From Candidatus Devosia phytovorans (lineage in GTDB: Bacteria > Pseudomonadota > Alphaproteobacteria > Rhizobiales > Devosiaceae): a stretch of 64,000 nucleotides of DNA. Numbering within the stretch: the first letter of the stretch is position 1; each line of letters starts with the position of its first letter. Shown one piece after another: positions 1 through 9,371 of this stretch. The stretch lies in the NCBI GenBank assembly GCA_029202405.1, contig CP119312.1, forward strand, positions 5,001 through 69,000, given 5' to 3'. Both the position numbers and the translations under genes were made by a program. The notes below the pieces were generated by a model. That model did not search any database. It saw only the letters and a program-made list of their open reading frames with translations, and was not told the origin of the DNA.

Positions 1-372
<372 letters not shown>

Positions 373-499
373 TCATTAATCTATGTCCGCATAGATTGTG
401 AAATGTGCGATCGGTTAGAAATACACCAGACACCCCTCCTTGCATGGGAGAGGCGGTGTCCATAAACAAAAACCAGAATTCACCAACGCGTTTTTCGCT

Positions 500-618
500 G
501 ACCTTGTGGTTCTTGCGAGGAGCCCAAGACCCGATCCCATCCCGAACTCGACCGTCAAATTCCTCCGCGCCAATGGTACTAAGTCTCAAGGCTTGGGAGA
601 GTAGGTCGCTGCAAGGTC
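500..618 (+). rRNA. 5S ribosomal RNA
   Basis: A 119-base 5S gene. Its ends pair: GACCTTG at the 5' end with CAAGGTC at the 3' end. Internal 5S landmarks CCCGATCCCATCCCGAACTCG and the late GGGAGAGTAGGTCG are present. It follows 23S by about 130 bases. In many Hyphomicrobiales an initiator tRNA follows 5S; here no tRNA is present before the terminator, and an initiator tRNA lies alone about 11 kb further on. Confidence 0.95.
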
Positions 619-660
619 TGCCAAAAACGCGTTGTCTCTTTACAATGTCGAAACGAAATC

Positions 661-696
661 AAAAACCCTCCACTGGAAAACAGTGGAGGGTTTTTG
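661..696 (+). terminator. rRNA operon terminator
   Basis: A perfect GC-rich hairpin (AACCCTCCACTG / CAGTGGAGGGTT with loop GAAAA) followed by a T run, about 45 bases after 5S. It is a strong intrinsic terminator, and the flanking A and T runs would allow it to work on both strands. Confidence 0.9.
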
Positions 697-811
697 CGTT
701 CCAAAGACCAAATGCTCCGCGGGGTTGGACCTTTCCGCCGCCTCAGCGTATCCACATTCAAAGGGCTTAAATGCCTCGACATGTTCGATGACCTGATTTG
801 CGGATTTCTCC

Positions 812-2977
812 ATGCGTTTGTTTGTCCTGCTGCTGTTGCTGCTGATCACTCCCGTCGCGGCTCAGGCTCAATTGCTACCGGAAGCGACGGCGGAAACGAC
901 GACAAGCAGCGATGCCAGCATCGACGAATTGGTGCGTATTCTCGAAAATGACGAGACCCGTGCCCTGCTCATCGAGCGCTTGCAGCAGCAGACCGTGGCC
1001 GCTGACGCCGCTGCGCCTGTTGAGGAGCCGCTCAATGATCTCAGCATCGTCCGCCAGCTGGCCGAATATACCCGCGCTGCGGCCGAGGGCACCTCGACGA
1101 CGCTACGCTCACTTGGCGCGATCTTTACCGACCTGCAACATGGGTTGAGCGGCACGCTCAATGCCGATTTCGATGCCTTTCGCGATGTGGCCATTGCGGT
1201 GTTTCTCGTCGCCGTGGGTCTCTTCGGCAGTTTCTGGGTGTTGCGCCTGGTGGTGCATGCCATTCACCGGATGATCGCCCGGCGCGTCGAAGGTCGGGGA
1301 TGGCTATTGCGGATTGCCGGCATGCTGGGAGCGACCGTGATCGATCTCGGCTCGGTGCTCCTGGCCTGGGCAATCGGCTATGTGGTGGCTTTGACCTTTG
1401 TGGGTGGTGCAACCGGCCGCATGGGCATCAACCAGTCGCTGCTGCTCAACGCCTTCCTCCTCGTCGAAATGAGCAAGATGGTGGCGCGGGCGCTGCTGGC
1501 GCCCCGCTTCGAGGCCTTGCGCATCATCCCGGTCGGCGACAGCAATGCGGCCTATTGGTCGTTCTGGCTGGCGCGGATCATTTCACTGATCGGCTATACC
1601 TTCCTCTTCGTCAGTCCTTTGCTGGCCGCCAATCTCTCCGTCGGCTCGGCCTCGGCCGTACAGGTGCTGGTGATGGCGACAGCCGTGACCATCGGCATCA
1701 TTATCGTGCTGCAGAACAAGGACGATGTGCGCAACTGGCTCTCTGGTATTGCCGAGCGGCGCGGGCATGATGGCACAGGGCAATTGCTGGCGCTACTGGG
1801 GCAACACTGGCATCTGATTGCCATCCTCTATCTCGTGGCGCTGCTGGTGGTCTGGTTCGCCAATCCCGAGCAGGCACTGCCCTTCATGCTGGGCGCGACG
1901 CTGCAGTCGGTGATCTCCATTCTCGTCGGCATAGTGATCGTCGGTTTCATCTCCCGCTTCGTCAATGCAGGCCTGAGCCTGCCGGCCGATATCAAGCACC
2001 GTCTTCCCCTGCTCGAGACACGGCTCAAGGCCTTCGTGCCGACGGTGATGCAGGTGGTGCGCTGGGTGGTGATCCTGGGCGTGCTGCTGGCCAATGCCCA
2101 GGTGTGGATGCTGTTCGACTTCGTCGGCTGGATCGGCAGTGATCACGGCCAGCAGGTGGCCGGGTCGGTGATTTCGGCGGTACTGATCGTCCTTGCCTGT
2201 ATCGTGCTGCATGTCGTGGTGGCGTCCTGGGTCGAGTATCGGCTCAACACCAGCATCGGCAAGACGCCGACGGCGCGCGAGAAGACGCTGCTCGGCCTGT
2301 TCAAGAATGCCTTCACCATCGCGCTAGTGGTGTTCGGCCTGATGCTGGCGCTGGCGCAGATCGGGGTCAATATTGCGCCGCTGCTGGCCGGTGCCGGTGT
2401 CATCGGTCTCGCCATCGGTTTTGGCGCGCAAAAGCTGGTGCAGGACATTATCACCGGCATTTTCATCCAGTTCGAGAATGTCATGAACGAAGGTGATGTC
2501 GTTGAAGCTGCCGGCAAGTCGGGGGTCGTCGAAAAACTCACCATTCGCTCGGTCACCATTCGCGATATGGGCGGTACGGTGCATCTGATCCCGTTTTCCT
2601 CGGTGGATCTCGTCTCCAACATGGTGCGCGGCTTTTCCTTCTATGTCGCCGAATTCGACGTCGCCTATGACAGCGATATCGAGGTGGTGAAGCAGATCAT
2701 GCGCGATGCCTTCCAGGTGGTGATGGAGAGCGAGCACAAGGATGTCATCATCGACGATCTCGACCAGCCGGCGCTGGTCTCCTTCATGCCGGGGCAGATG
2801 AAGCTGCGTTCGCGCATCAAGACGCTGGCCGGCAAGCAATGGGGCCCGGGCCGGCTCTATAGTGAGACGGTCAAGCGCATGCTGTTCGAAAAGAACATCA
2901 TGGGTCCGAGCCAGACGGTGACCTATCGCAATGCCAAGGCTTTGCCGCCTCCGGGAGCCGACGAGGGCGCCGGCTGA
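812..2977 (+). CDS. MscS-family mechanosensitive ion channel (large, YbiO-like)
   Basis: A 721-residue inner-membrane protein expected to open under membrane tension and release solutes after osmotic downshift. Residues 1-20 look like a signal peptide (MRLFVLLLLLLITPVAAQAQ). A short periplasmic region and many hydrophobic segments follow from about residue 110. The MscS pore and beta domain lies around residues 500-640, with the pore-helix motif LLAGAGVIGLAIGFGAQKL and then the FENVMNEGDVV segment. Length and layout resemble E. coli YbiO rather than the small MscS. It is a single gene downstream of the rRNA terminator. Family assignment is firm; gating properties cannot be read from sequence. 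Confidence 0.93.
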   Translation: MRLFVLLLLLLITPVAAQAQLLPEATAETTTSSDASIDELVRILENDETRALLIERLQQQTVAADAAAPVEEPLNDLSIVRQLAEYTRAAAEGTSTTLRSLGAIFTDLQHGLSGTLNADFDAFRDVAIAVFLVAVGLFGSFWVLRLVVHAIHRMIARRVEGRGWLLRIAGMLGATVIDLGSVLLAWAIGYVVALTFVGGATGRMGINQSLLLNAFLLVEMSKMVARALLAPRFEALRIIPVGDSNAAYWSFWLARIISLIGYTFLFVSPLLAANLSVGSASAVQVLVMATAVTIGIIIVLQNKDDVRNWLSGIAERRGHDGTGQLLALLGQHWHLIAILYLVALLVVWFANPEQALPFMLGATLQSVISILVGIVIVGFISRFVNAGLSLPADIKHRLPLLETRLKAFVPTVMQVVRWVVILGVLLANAQVWMLFDFVGWIGSDHGQQVAGSVISAVLIVLACIVLHVVVASWVEYRLNTSIGKTPTAREKTLLGLFKNAFTIALVVFGLMLALAQIGVNIAPLLAGAGVIGLAIGFGAQKLVQDIITGIFIQFENVMNEGDVVEAAGKSGVVEKLTIRSVTIRDMGGTVHLIPFSSVDLVSNMVRGFSFYVAEFDVAYDSDIEVVKQIMRDAFQVVMESEHKDVIIDDLDQPALVSFMPGQMKLRSRIKTLAGKQWGPGRLYSETVKRMLFEKNIMGPSQTVTYRNAKALPPPGADEGAG

Positions 2978-3105
2978 TCTGGCGCATTCGTGATCACGGG
3001 CGCGGTTTGACTTAATCCGATCTTAAGGCGGTCGGTTAAAATAGTGATATGTGCCCGGTAGAGGATCCGGACGCGACCAGCTCAAAGCGTATCACGAGGC
3101 CCGCC

Positions 3106-4311
3106 ATGCATTCCTTTACCGCCTTTACTCGCGGCCTGTCCGCCCTGGCCGTGGCCGCTGCACTGAGCGTCAGCGCGATCGCGCCGTCCTATGCCAATAG
3201 CGCTGCATTCGTTGCAAGCATCTGGCCCCAGGCAGAAGCGCGCGGCGTCAGCCGCTCCGCATTCGAGCAGGCCTTTGCCGGCTATAGCTTTTCCGCCAAG
3301 CTGATGGAGCACACCAAGAGCCAGCCCGAGTTTACCCGCACGGTGCAGGATTATATCGATCGCCGCGTCACCAATGGCCAGGCGCAGAAGGGCCAGTCGA
3401 TGCGTGCCGAATGGGCGCAGACGCTGGCCGGGGCGCAGCAGCGCTGGGGCGTGCAGCCCGAGGTGGTGCTGGCGATCTGGGGCATGGAAACCAATTACGG
3501 TGGCTTCATGGGCGGCGAGCATACGGTGCATGCCCTGGCCACGCTGGTCGAAGGCGGCTATCGCACCGATTTCTTCAAGGGCGAGCTGCTGACGGCGCTG
3601 CGCATCATTTCCGATGGGCATGTGAGCGCCAATAACATGACGGGATCCTGGGCCGGCGCCATGGGCCACACCCAGTTCATGCCTTCGAGCTTCATGCGCT
3701 ATGCCGTCGACTACAATGGCGATGGCCGCAAGGATATCTGGAATTCGGTGCAGGATGCCTTGGGCTCGACCGCCAATTACCTCCATGAGCATGGCTGGCG
3801 CAATGGCGAGACCTGGGGCTATGAGGTCAAGCTGCCCAATAGCTTCAACTTCGATGCGGCCCGCGGCATGGACAAGGCGCCGATCAGCCAGTGGCAGGCG
3901 ATGGGCATTGGCCGGGTCTCCGGCCGGGCCTTTCCGCGCGGCTCCGACATGGCCTCGCTCTATATGCCGGCAGGGGCCTCGGGACCTGTTTTTCTGCTGC
4001 TGCCCAATTTCGATGTGATCAAGCGCTACAACAATTCCAATTCCTACGCTCTGGCCGTTGGGCATCTGGCTGATCGCATCATCGGGGGCGGGGGCTTTGC
4101 CACGCCCTGGCCCAGTGGCGACTATGCGCTGAGCAAGGCGCAGCGCGCCGAGCTGCAGACGCTGCTGGGTCGCGCTGGGTTTGATGCCGGTTCGCCCGAT
4201 GGCGTCTTGGGTCCGAAAACCCGTGCCGCGGTCATCGCCTATCAGCAGCGCGCCGGCATTCCTGCAGATGGCTATATCTCGGGTCGTTTGCTCGACCGGC
4301 TCAAGCGTTAA
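3106..4311 (+). CDS. Lytic murein transglycosylase (MltB family) with peptidoglycan-binding domain
   Basis: A periplasmic enzyme of 401 residues that cleaves glycan strands of peptidoglycan. The ATG at 3106 is chosen over an in-frame one at 3049 because it opens directly into a signal peptide (MHSFTAFTRGLSALAVAAAL...) and has ACGAGG upstream. The transglycosylase domain carries the motif WGMETNYGGFMG with the catalytic Glu, plus MGHTQFMPSSF and the DYNGDGRKDIWNS segment typical of the MltB group. The last about 60 residues form a PG_binding_1 repeat (SPDGVLGPKTRAAVIAYQQ). No lipobox Cys is seen, so it is likely soluble in the periplasm. Confidence 0.93.
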   Translation: MHSFTAFTRGLSALAVAAALSVSAIAPSYANSAAFVASIWPQAEARGVSRSAFEQAFAGYSFSAKLMEHTKSQPEFTRTVQDYIDRRVTNGQAQKGQSMRAEWAQTLAGAQQRWGVQPEVVLAIWGMETNYGGFMGGEHTVHALATLVEGGYRTDFFKGELLTALRIISDGHVSANNMTGSWAGAMGHTQFMPSSFMRYAVDYNGDGRKDIWNSVQDALGSTANYLHEHGWRNGETWGYEVKLPNSFNFDAARGMDKAPISQWQAMGIGRVSGRAFPRGSDMASLYMPAGASGPVFLLLPNFDVIKRYNNSNSYALAVGHLADRIIGGGGFATPWPSGDYALSKAQRAELQTLLGRAGFDAGSPDGVLGPKTRAAVIAYQQRAGIPADGYISGRLLDRLKR

Positions 4312-4354
4312 CCTCTGGTTAACCCTTTGGGTTCACCTTTTACGGGCTTAAGTA

Positions 4355-4395
4355 GAGGGCAGGTCAGTCTCCATTCATTCGAGGCGCCTGCCCTC
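4355..4395. terminator. Hairpin after the transglycosylase gene
   Basis: Arms GAGGGCAGG and CCTGCCCTC are separated by a 23-base loop, 44 bases after the stop codon. There is no clear T run, so it may be a weak or Rho-assisted terminator rather than an intrinsic one. Confidence 0.4.
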
Positions 4396-4530
4396 GCCCA
4401 TTTCCAGATTGCAGCAAACGGGCTAGAGAGCCCCAGGCGTTTCAAAGAGTGGTGATCCCGCTCCAACGCCACAATCTATACGGCTTCCTGCGCTAACTCG
4501 CGTCCTCCTCCAGCTTCATCAGTCAGATCC

Positions 4531-5535
4531 ATGTCCAGCATCTCCCTGTCCCGTCGTGCCCTGCTCGCAGCCGCCTTTGCCCTTGCATTGGCGCCCCAGG
4601 CGCATGCCGTTTCCATCATGGATCCGTTCAACCTGCCGGCGGCCATGGATGGCGGCGGCATCAAGGTGGGCAGCGACATCGTCTATGCCGATGGGCCGCG
4701 CCATACGCTCGATGTCTATGCGCCGCAGGAGCGCGGCACGCCGGCGCCCGTCGTGTTCTTCATCTATGGCGGCGGCTGGAGCCGTGGCGAAAAGTATGAA
4801 TATCAGTTCGTCGGCCAGGCCCTGGCCTCACGCGGCTTTGTCGTGGTGATTGCCGACTACCGGCTCTATCCCAGCGTGGTCTATCCCGACTTTCTTTATG
4901 ACAGCGCAGCGGCTTTGGGCTGGGTCGAAGACAATATCGCCTCCTACGGTGGTGATCCCAATCGTCTGTTCCTCGCCGGTCATTCGGCGGGTGCCTACAA
5001 TGCTGTGATGCTGGGGCTCGACCCGTCCTTCATGCGCGAATTCGGCGTCAACCTCTCCATCCTGGGCGTGGCAGCACTGTCGGGGCCGTTCGATTTCTAT
5101 CCCTTCGAATATAATGAAGTCCGCGACGTCTTCGGCAAGGCGCCCAATCCGCAAGGCACGCAGCCGATCAACCTGGTCACGCCCGATTCCCCGCCGATGT
5201 ATCTGGCCAGCGGCACCACGGACCCGATCGTGCGCGTGCAGAATACCGAACGCTTCGCCCAGAAGCTCAAGGACAACGGCATCTGGGTGACAACCAAATA
5301 TTACGACGGCTTCGGCCATATGGAGCCGGTGCTGGCGATGGGCGCCATGTGGCGCTGGCGCATGCCGGTGCTCGATGACATGGTAGCGTTCTTCCAGATG
5401 TTCGGCGCCTTCCCCAGCGGGGTGCCCTATGTCGCCGTAGCGCCCGATGCGCCCGAGCAACTGCCCGAGTCGATCGCCCCGATGGAGCAGATCGTCGAGC
5501 AGATGAACGCCATGTTCCAGCCTATCGAGAACTAG
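4531..5535 (+). CDS. Exported alpha/beta hydrolase (BD-FAE/esterase-lipase like)
   Basis: A serine hydrolase of 334 residues, probably an esterase. The N-terminus SLSRRALLAAAFALAL fits a twin-arginine signal, so it is predicted to be exported folded. The oxyanion-hole motif FFIYGGGW is at about residue 80, the nucleophile elbow GHSAGAYNA is at about 150, an Asp sits in SGTTDPIVRV and a His in GFGHMEP. These give a complete Ser-Asp-His triad. The gene at 8565-9371 is a paralogue sharing GHSAGAYNA(L/V)MLGL, the SGPFDF/SGPYDF segment and QPINLVT. The natural substrate is unknown. Confidence 0.85.
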   Translation: MSSISLSRRALLAAAFALALAPQAHAVSIMDPFNLPAAMDGGGIKVGSDIVYADGPRHTLDVYAPQERGTPAPVVFFIYGGGWSRGEKYEYQFVGQALASRGFVVVIADYRLYPSVVYPDFLYDSAAALGWVEDNIASYGGDPNRLFLAGHSAGAYNAVMLGLDPSFMREFGVNLSILGVAALSGPFDFYPFEYNEVRDVFGKAPNPQGTQPINLVTPDSPPMYLASGTTDPIVRVQNTERFAQKLKDNGIWVTTKYYDGFGHMEPVLAMGAMWRWRMPVLDDMVAFFQMFGAFPSGVPYVAVAPDAPEQLPESIAPMEQIVEQMNAMFQPIEN

Positions 5536-5553
5536 GCAGCGTGCCCAAAGGGC

Positions 5554-5578
5554 AAAATCGCTCCAGTGGAGCGATTTT
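5554..5578 (+). terminator. Intrinsic terminator after the hydrolase gene
   Basis: The hairpin AAAATCGCTCC-AGT-GGAGCGATTTT starts 19 bases after the stop codon and ends in a T run; it could act in both directions. Confidence 0.8.
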
Positions 5579-5699
5579 AGCTGGCTAGGCCATGAGGGCT
5601 ACGCCCGAATGGCACGAAGTTGCCGCACATGCACAGAGCGCAACGCCCTCGTGGTTCGAGGCTCGTGAAGAACTCGCACCTCACCATGAGGGCGTGGCA

Positions 5700-6110
5700 C
5701 TATCTCGCCTCAATCTCCACCGACTCCGCGCTCCGCCGGCTCGCTCCGTGAAACACCGCCTCGATGTTGTTTCCATCCGGATCCAGCACGAAGGCGCCGT
5801 AATAGCCGGGGTGGTAGTCGCGTTCGCCCGGAGCGCCATTGTCCCGACCGCCAGCTGACAGGGCTGCGGCATGGAAGGCGTCTACCATGGCGCGGTCCCT
5901 GGCCTGGAAGGCGAGATGGACATGGCTGGGCGTGCTGCCGGCATCGGCGGTGCTGACATAGAGTTCGTCGAGCTGGAACCAGTCCTCGCCGCTCTGTTCG
6001 ATCGTCAGGCCGAGCGCTGCCAGCGAAGTCTCGTAGAAGTGCCGCGTTGCCGGAAAGTCTGTGGTGCGCAGGTGGATATGGTCGATCAAACGTCCGACAT
6101 GCCAGGCCAT
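5700..6110 (-). CDS. VOC-superfamily (glyoxalase/bleomycin-resistance fold) protein
   Basis: A protein of 136 residues with the paired beta-alpha-beta-beta-beta fold of vicinal-oxygen-chelate metalloproteins. Likely metal ligands are His in LIDHIHLRTT, His in PSHVHLAF and Glu in GNNIEAVFHG. The start at 6110 (MAWHVGRLID) has the strong ribosome site GGAGGAAGAC directly before it; an earlier in-frame start at 6134 has none. It is a single gene downstream of a terminator. The family includes dioxygenases, glyoxalases and antibiotic-binding proteins, and the specific role cannot be told. Confidence 0.8.
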   Translation of the reverse strand: MAWHVGRLIDHIHLRTTDFPATRHFYETSLAALGLTIEQSGEDWFQLDELYVSTADAGSTPSHVHLAFQARDRAMVDAFHAAALSAGGRDNGAPGERDYHPGYYGAFVLDPDGNNIEAVFHGASRRSAESVEIEAR

Positions 6111-6137
6111 GGTCTTCCTCCAGTCTCCAGCCAAAAC

Positions 6138-6170
6138 AAAACCGCCCGGAACTGAGTTCCGGGCGGTTTT
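6138..6170 (-). terminator. Terminator of the bfd-bfr unit
   Basis: A long perfect hairpin (AAAACCGCCCGGAACT / AGTTCCGGGCGGTTTT) just downstream of the bacterioferritin stop codon on the minus strand, ending in T residues on that strand. Confidence 0.85.
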
Positions 6171-6190
6171 GCGATAATCGGTAGCGCGGC

Positions 6191-6676
6191 TTATTCGGCT
6201 TCGTCGGCCGATGCCGAATTGAGCTGGCCGTATTTTTCGACGCCGATCTTGTCGAGCAGTTCGAGCTGGGTTTCAAGGAAGTCGATATGACCTTCCTCGT
6301 CGGCCAGCAGGGCTTCGAACAGGTTCTTGGAGACATAGTCGCCAAGCTGTTCGCAGAGCTCGCGGCTGGCCTTGTAGGCAGCGCGGGCGTCATATTCGCC
6401 GGCCAGGTCGGCCTCGAGAACTTCCTTAATGGTCTGGCCGATTCGCAGCGGCGCCACGCGCTGCAGGTTCGGATGGCCTTCGAGGAAAATAATGCGCTCG
6501 ATCAGACGGTCGGCGTGATGCATTTCTTCAATGGATTCAGCGCGTTCCTTGTTGGCCAGCTTTTTGTAGCCCCAATCGTCCAGGAGACGAAAGTGAACCC
6601 AATACTGGTTGACTGCGCCGAGTTCAAGAAAAAGGGCTTCGTTAAGCCGCTCGATGACTTGTGCTTCGCCTTTCAC
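6191..6676 (-). CDS. bfr: Bacterioferritin
   Basis: A 161-residue subunit of the haem-containing iron-storage shell. It oxidises Fe(II) and stores Fe(III) in a 24-mer. Counting from the GTG at 6676, the ferroxidase residues fall exactly on the family numbering: Glu18, Tyr25, Glu51 and His54, with Met52 as the haem ligand. This, plus GGAG six bases upstream, decides the GTG start at 6676 over the GTG at 6688. The gene lies behind bfd and overlaps its end by 35 bases, so the two are probably translated from one message. Confidence 0.96.
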   Translation of the reverse strand: MKGEAQVIERLNEALFLELGAVNQYWVHFRLLDDWGYKKLANKERAESIEEMHHADRLIERIIFLEGHPNLQRVAPLRIGQTIKEVLEADLAGEYDARAAYKASRELCEQLGDYVSKNLFEALLADEEGHIDFLETQLELLDKIGVEKYGQLNSASADEAE

Positions 6677-6953
6677 GACGGACTCCACTCTGTTGCTTTT
6701 TAAGCTTGTCTAACCCAGAGGGAAGCGAAACGACTTCGCCGGTCTCCAGGGCTTGCTGCGAGTGGTAGTTTTCTGTGACGCGGACAATAATGTCCACCAC
6801 ATTCGGCACGCAACCGCTGCATTTGGCGCGGCGATTCAGCTCACTATAGACCTTGGCGGGGACCACGAGCTGCCAGGGATCAGCCTTCAGCAGATCGAGA
6901 ACGATGTCCTCGATTTCCCTCGAAGTGATCATGTTGCATTGGCAGACGAGCAT
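6642..6953 (-). CDS. bfd: Bacterioferritin-associated ferredoxin
   Basis: A small (2Fe-2S) protein that binds bacterioferritin and passes electrons to its haem so that stored iron can be released. The four cluster cysteines are visible as CQC near the N-terminus (residues 4 and 6) and CSGC around residues 45-48. At 103 residues it is longer than the about 65-residue E. coli protein; the extra C-terminal basic tail (LKKQQSGVRRERR) runs into the bfr start. The order bfd-bfr on one strand supports joint iron mobilisation. Confidence 0.9.
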   Translation of the reverse strand: MLVCQCNMITSREIEDIVLDLLKADPWQLVVPAKVYSELNRRAKCSGCVPNVVDIIVRVTENYHSQQALETGEVVSLPSGLDKLKKQQSGVRRERRSTSHRAA

Positions 6954-7056
6954 GGCTTGCGACGGTCAGATAGGTGGCTTGCTGGCCCGCATAAAGCGAC
7001 TCGATTAGGTGAATGTCAATGTCAGAATTTGTGCACTGCTGTAGATCATGCGGTGC

Positions 7057-8421
7057 TTAGCTTTGGTGCTGTCTGGAGTCGAGCCATTGCAACAGCTTGT
7101 CGGCCGGCATCGGTCGGGCCATGTGGTATCCTTGGCCCTCTTCGACCCCAAGGCTTGCAAGATGCCCATAGGCATATTCGGTTTCGATGCCCTCGGCACA
7201 GATGCGGAAACCGAGGCCCTTGGCCATGGTGACGATATGGCGAAGCAGGAAGTCGTCATCCTCGGCGCCCATTAGCGGGCGCACAAAGCTTTGATCGATC
7301 TTGAGCACGTCAGCCGGAATACGGGAGAGGTAAATCAGGTTGGAATAGCCAGAACCGAAATCGTCCAGCGCAACCTCGACCCCGGTCTTGCGCAGGCGGT
7401 TGAGTTGCTGCACTGCGCGTTTTGGATTGGCCGCCAGTGTACCCTCGGTGAATTCGAGTTCGACATGTTCGGGCGAGAGGTCGTTGGCTTCCAGCCGGCT
7501 CAGGAGCAGGTCGTCAAAGCCGGCTTCGGACAGGTTTGCCGGTGCAGTGTTGATCGACATCTTCAGGTCGTAGCCGGCGTTGCGTAACAGGCGGCCCTGG
7601 CGCAGCGCCTTATCCATGACCCAGTCGGTAAGGGGAGCCATGAGGGCGGTCTGTTCGACGAGTGGAATGAATTCGCCCGGGGCGATTGGGCCCAGCTGGG
7701 GGTGTGTCCAGCGCAGCAGTGCCTCGACGCCGGTACAGATGCCGTCGCATAGCCGGACACGGGGTTGGAAATGCAGGCTCAACTGGTCTTCAGCCGCCAG
7801 GGCTTCGGGTAGGCCGGCGAGCATGCGGAAGGCCCGCAGGTTGGCCGCGTCAGTCCGATGATCGTAGAAATTGTAACCCGTGTCGCCGTTCCTGCTGTCC
7901 TGAGCGGAGACCAGTGCGGCGCGCAGGGATTCCGTCGGTCCGCGGCTGAGGTCAAGCGGAAGCAGGCCCACGCCGACCCTCGTGTTGATCGGGATATTGT
8001 CGACAAGCATCGAGCTGGCGAAGGCGGCGGCCACATGGGCGACGAGGTCAGGCGCACGGGTCAGGTCGTCCACCGGGACGGCCGTGACGAAGCTCAAGAC
8101 GCCGACATGGAAAATTTCGGCGCCCGGGGGCAACAGATCGCCGATCATTCTGGCGCCGGCGCGCACAAAATTCTCGACAAAGGCAATGCCCAGTGCGCGC
8201 TGCATTTCGTTGTAGTGTCGGGCGTCGGCCAGAGATACCAGAACCAGCATGGCGGGTCGGCCGCAGCCTGCAAGCAGATCGAAACAGTTGATGAACTGAA
8301 GTCGATTTGGCAAATGCGTGATGTGATCATATTGCCCGAGCAGAGCCATCAATTGTGGCGATGGACTGGTCGCCCAGGTCTGCGTGGTGTCGATCAATTT
8401 GAGCTGGGCCTTCTGGCTCAT
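7057..8421 (-). CDS. EAL-domain cyclic-di-GMP phosphodiesterase with degenerate GGDEF domain
   Basis: A 454-residue soluble protein. The N-terminal half keeps the GGDEF-fold opening (YDHITHLPNRLQF) but has no GGDEF signature at the expected place (HVGVL), so it should not make c-di-GMP. The C-terminal EAL domain looks complete: EALLRW, the Asn in MSINTAPANLS, ELEFTEG, DDFGSGYSN, LKIDQSFV and AEGIETE. It should hydrolyse c-di-GMP to pGpG. The start at 8421 has AGGA upstream; an earlier in-frame Met at 8454 is less likely. No sensor or membrane segment is seen. It is divergent from the hydrolase at 8565. Confidence 0.9.
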   Translation of the reverse strand: MSQKAQLKLIDTTQTWATSPSPQLMALLGQYDHITHLPNRLQFINCFDLLAGCGRPAMLVLVSLADARHYNEMQRALGIAFVENFVRAGARMIGDLLPPGAEIFHVGVLSFVTAVPVDDLTRAPDLVAHVAAAFASSMLVDNIPINTRVGVGLLPLDLSRGPTESLRAALVSAQDSRNGDTGYNFYDHRTDAANLRAFRMLAGLPEALAAEDQLSLHFQPRVRLCDGICTGVEALLRWTHPQLGPIAPGEFIPLVEQTALMAPLTDWVMDKALRQGRLLRNAGYDLKMSINTAPANLSEAGFDDLLLSRLEANDLSPEHVELEFTEGTLAANPKRAVQQLNRLRKTGVEVALDDFGSGYSNLIYLSRIPADVLKIDQSFVRPLMGAEDDDFLLRHIVTMAKGLGFRICAEGIETEYAYGHLASLGVEEGQGYHMARPMPADKLLQWLDSRQHQS

Positions 8422-8564
8422 GCCGATTGTTCCTAAGTCTTCCGGTGATCGCAATTTCTTCTGCGACTTCTTAAGTTGACATGAATTTTCCTTTATATTC
8501 GGTACTTTAGCTAAACCAAATTGGTCCGGACTACGTATCTATTCCGGACGAGTTCGGAGCGCCC

Positions 8565-9371
8565 ATGCCTATCTCTCTTCTTGGAATGTTCAATGCCATC
8601 AGCCCCGGAGACGGTCGTTCCCAAAAATTGGCACAGGGCGTGCCCTATGGGCCGGGCGGGCGGCACAAGCTTGACATCTATGCGCCGACCAAGACCGAGA
8701 CAGCGCTGCCGGTGATCTTTTTCGTCTATGGCGGATCGTGGAATGATGGCGACCGGCGCAACTATGATTTTGCTGGCAGGGCGCTGGCGGCGCTGGGCTA
8801 TGTCACCGTTATCGCCGACTATCGCCTGCTGCCCGAGGTGGAATATCCCGCCTTTCTCGACGACTGCAGTCTGGCCTTCGCCTGGGTTGTCGACAATATT
8901 GCCAGACATGGCGGCGACTATACCCGCATGGCGCTGATGGGGCATTCGGCTGGCGCCTATAACGCATTGATGCTTGGCCTGAGCCCGGATCATCTGGCGC
9001 GACGCGGCTTGATGGCCAATGTGCGCTGCATGGTTGGGCTGTCAGGCCCCTATGATTTCTTCCCGTTCGATGGACGCATTTCGCTGCGCACTTTTGGTGC
9101 CGTGCGCGAGCCGCGCGTCAGCCAGCCGATCAATCTCGTCACCTCGGCGGCACCACCGACACTCTTGGCCACGGGTGGCCGGGACAATCTGGTGCTGCCG
9201 CGGAACAGCGTGGCCCTGGCCGCCAAGCTGCGCCATGTCGGGGTCGATGTCAGCGAGCTGCATTATCCCCGGCTCGGGCATGCGGGGCCGCTGCTGGCCC
9301 TCAGCCGCCCCTTGCGCTTTCTGGCGCCCGTACTTGATGACGTGGCAGCGTTTTTGAAGCGCTATCTTTAG
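8565..9371 (+). CDS. Alpha/beta hydrolase (cytoplasmic paralogue of 4531-5535)
   Basis: A 268-residue esterase-like hydrolase with FFVYGGSW (oxyanion hole), GHSAGAYNALMLGL (nucleophile Ser), GGRDNLVL (Asp) and RLGHAGPL (His). Unlike its paralogue it has no signal peptide, so it should stay in the cytoplasm. The start has GGAG six bases upstream. It ends four bases into the stop region of the convergent DUF599 gene. The two paralogues bracket the bfr/bfd and EAL genes, suggesting an old duplication followed by a split in location. Confidence 0.85.
   Translation: MPISLLGMFNAISPGDGRSQKLAQGVPYGPGGRHKLDIYAPTKTETALPVIFFVYGGSWNDGDRRNYDFAGRALAALGYVTVIADYRLLPEVEYPAFLDDCSLAFAWVVDNIARHGGDYTRMALMGHSAGAYNALMLGLSPDHLARRGLMANVRCMVGLSGPYDFFPFDGRISLRTFGAVREPRVSQPINLVTSAAPPTLLATGGRDNLVLPRNSVALAAKLRHVGVDVSELHYPRLGHAGPLLALSRPLRFLAPVLDDVAAFLKRYL

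Noticed and set aside
3082..4065. 327-codon minus-strand frame
   Set aside because: Antisense shadow of the lytic transglycosylase gene, with no ribosome site and repetitive composition.
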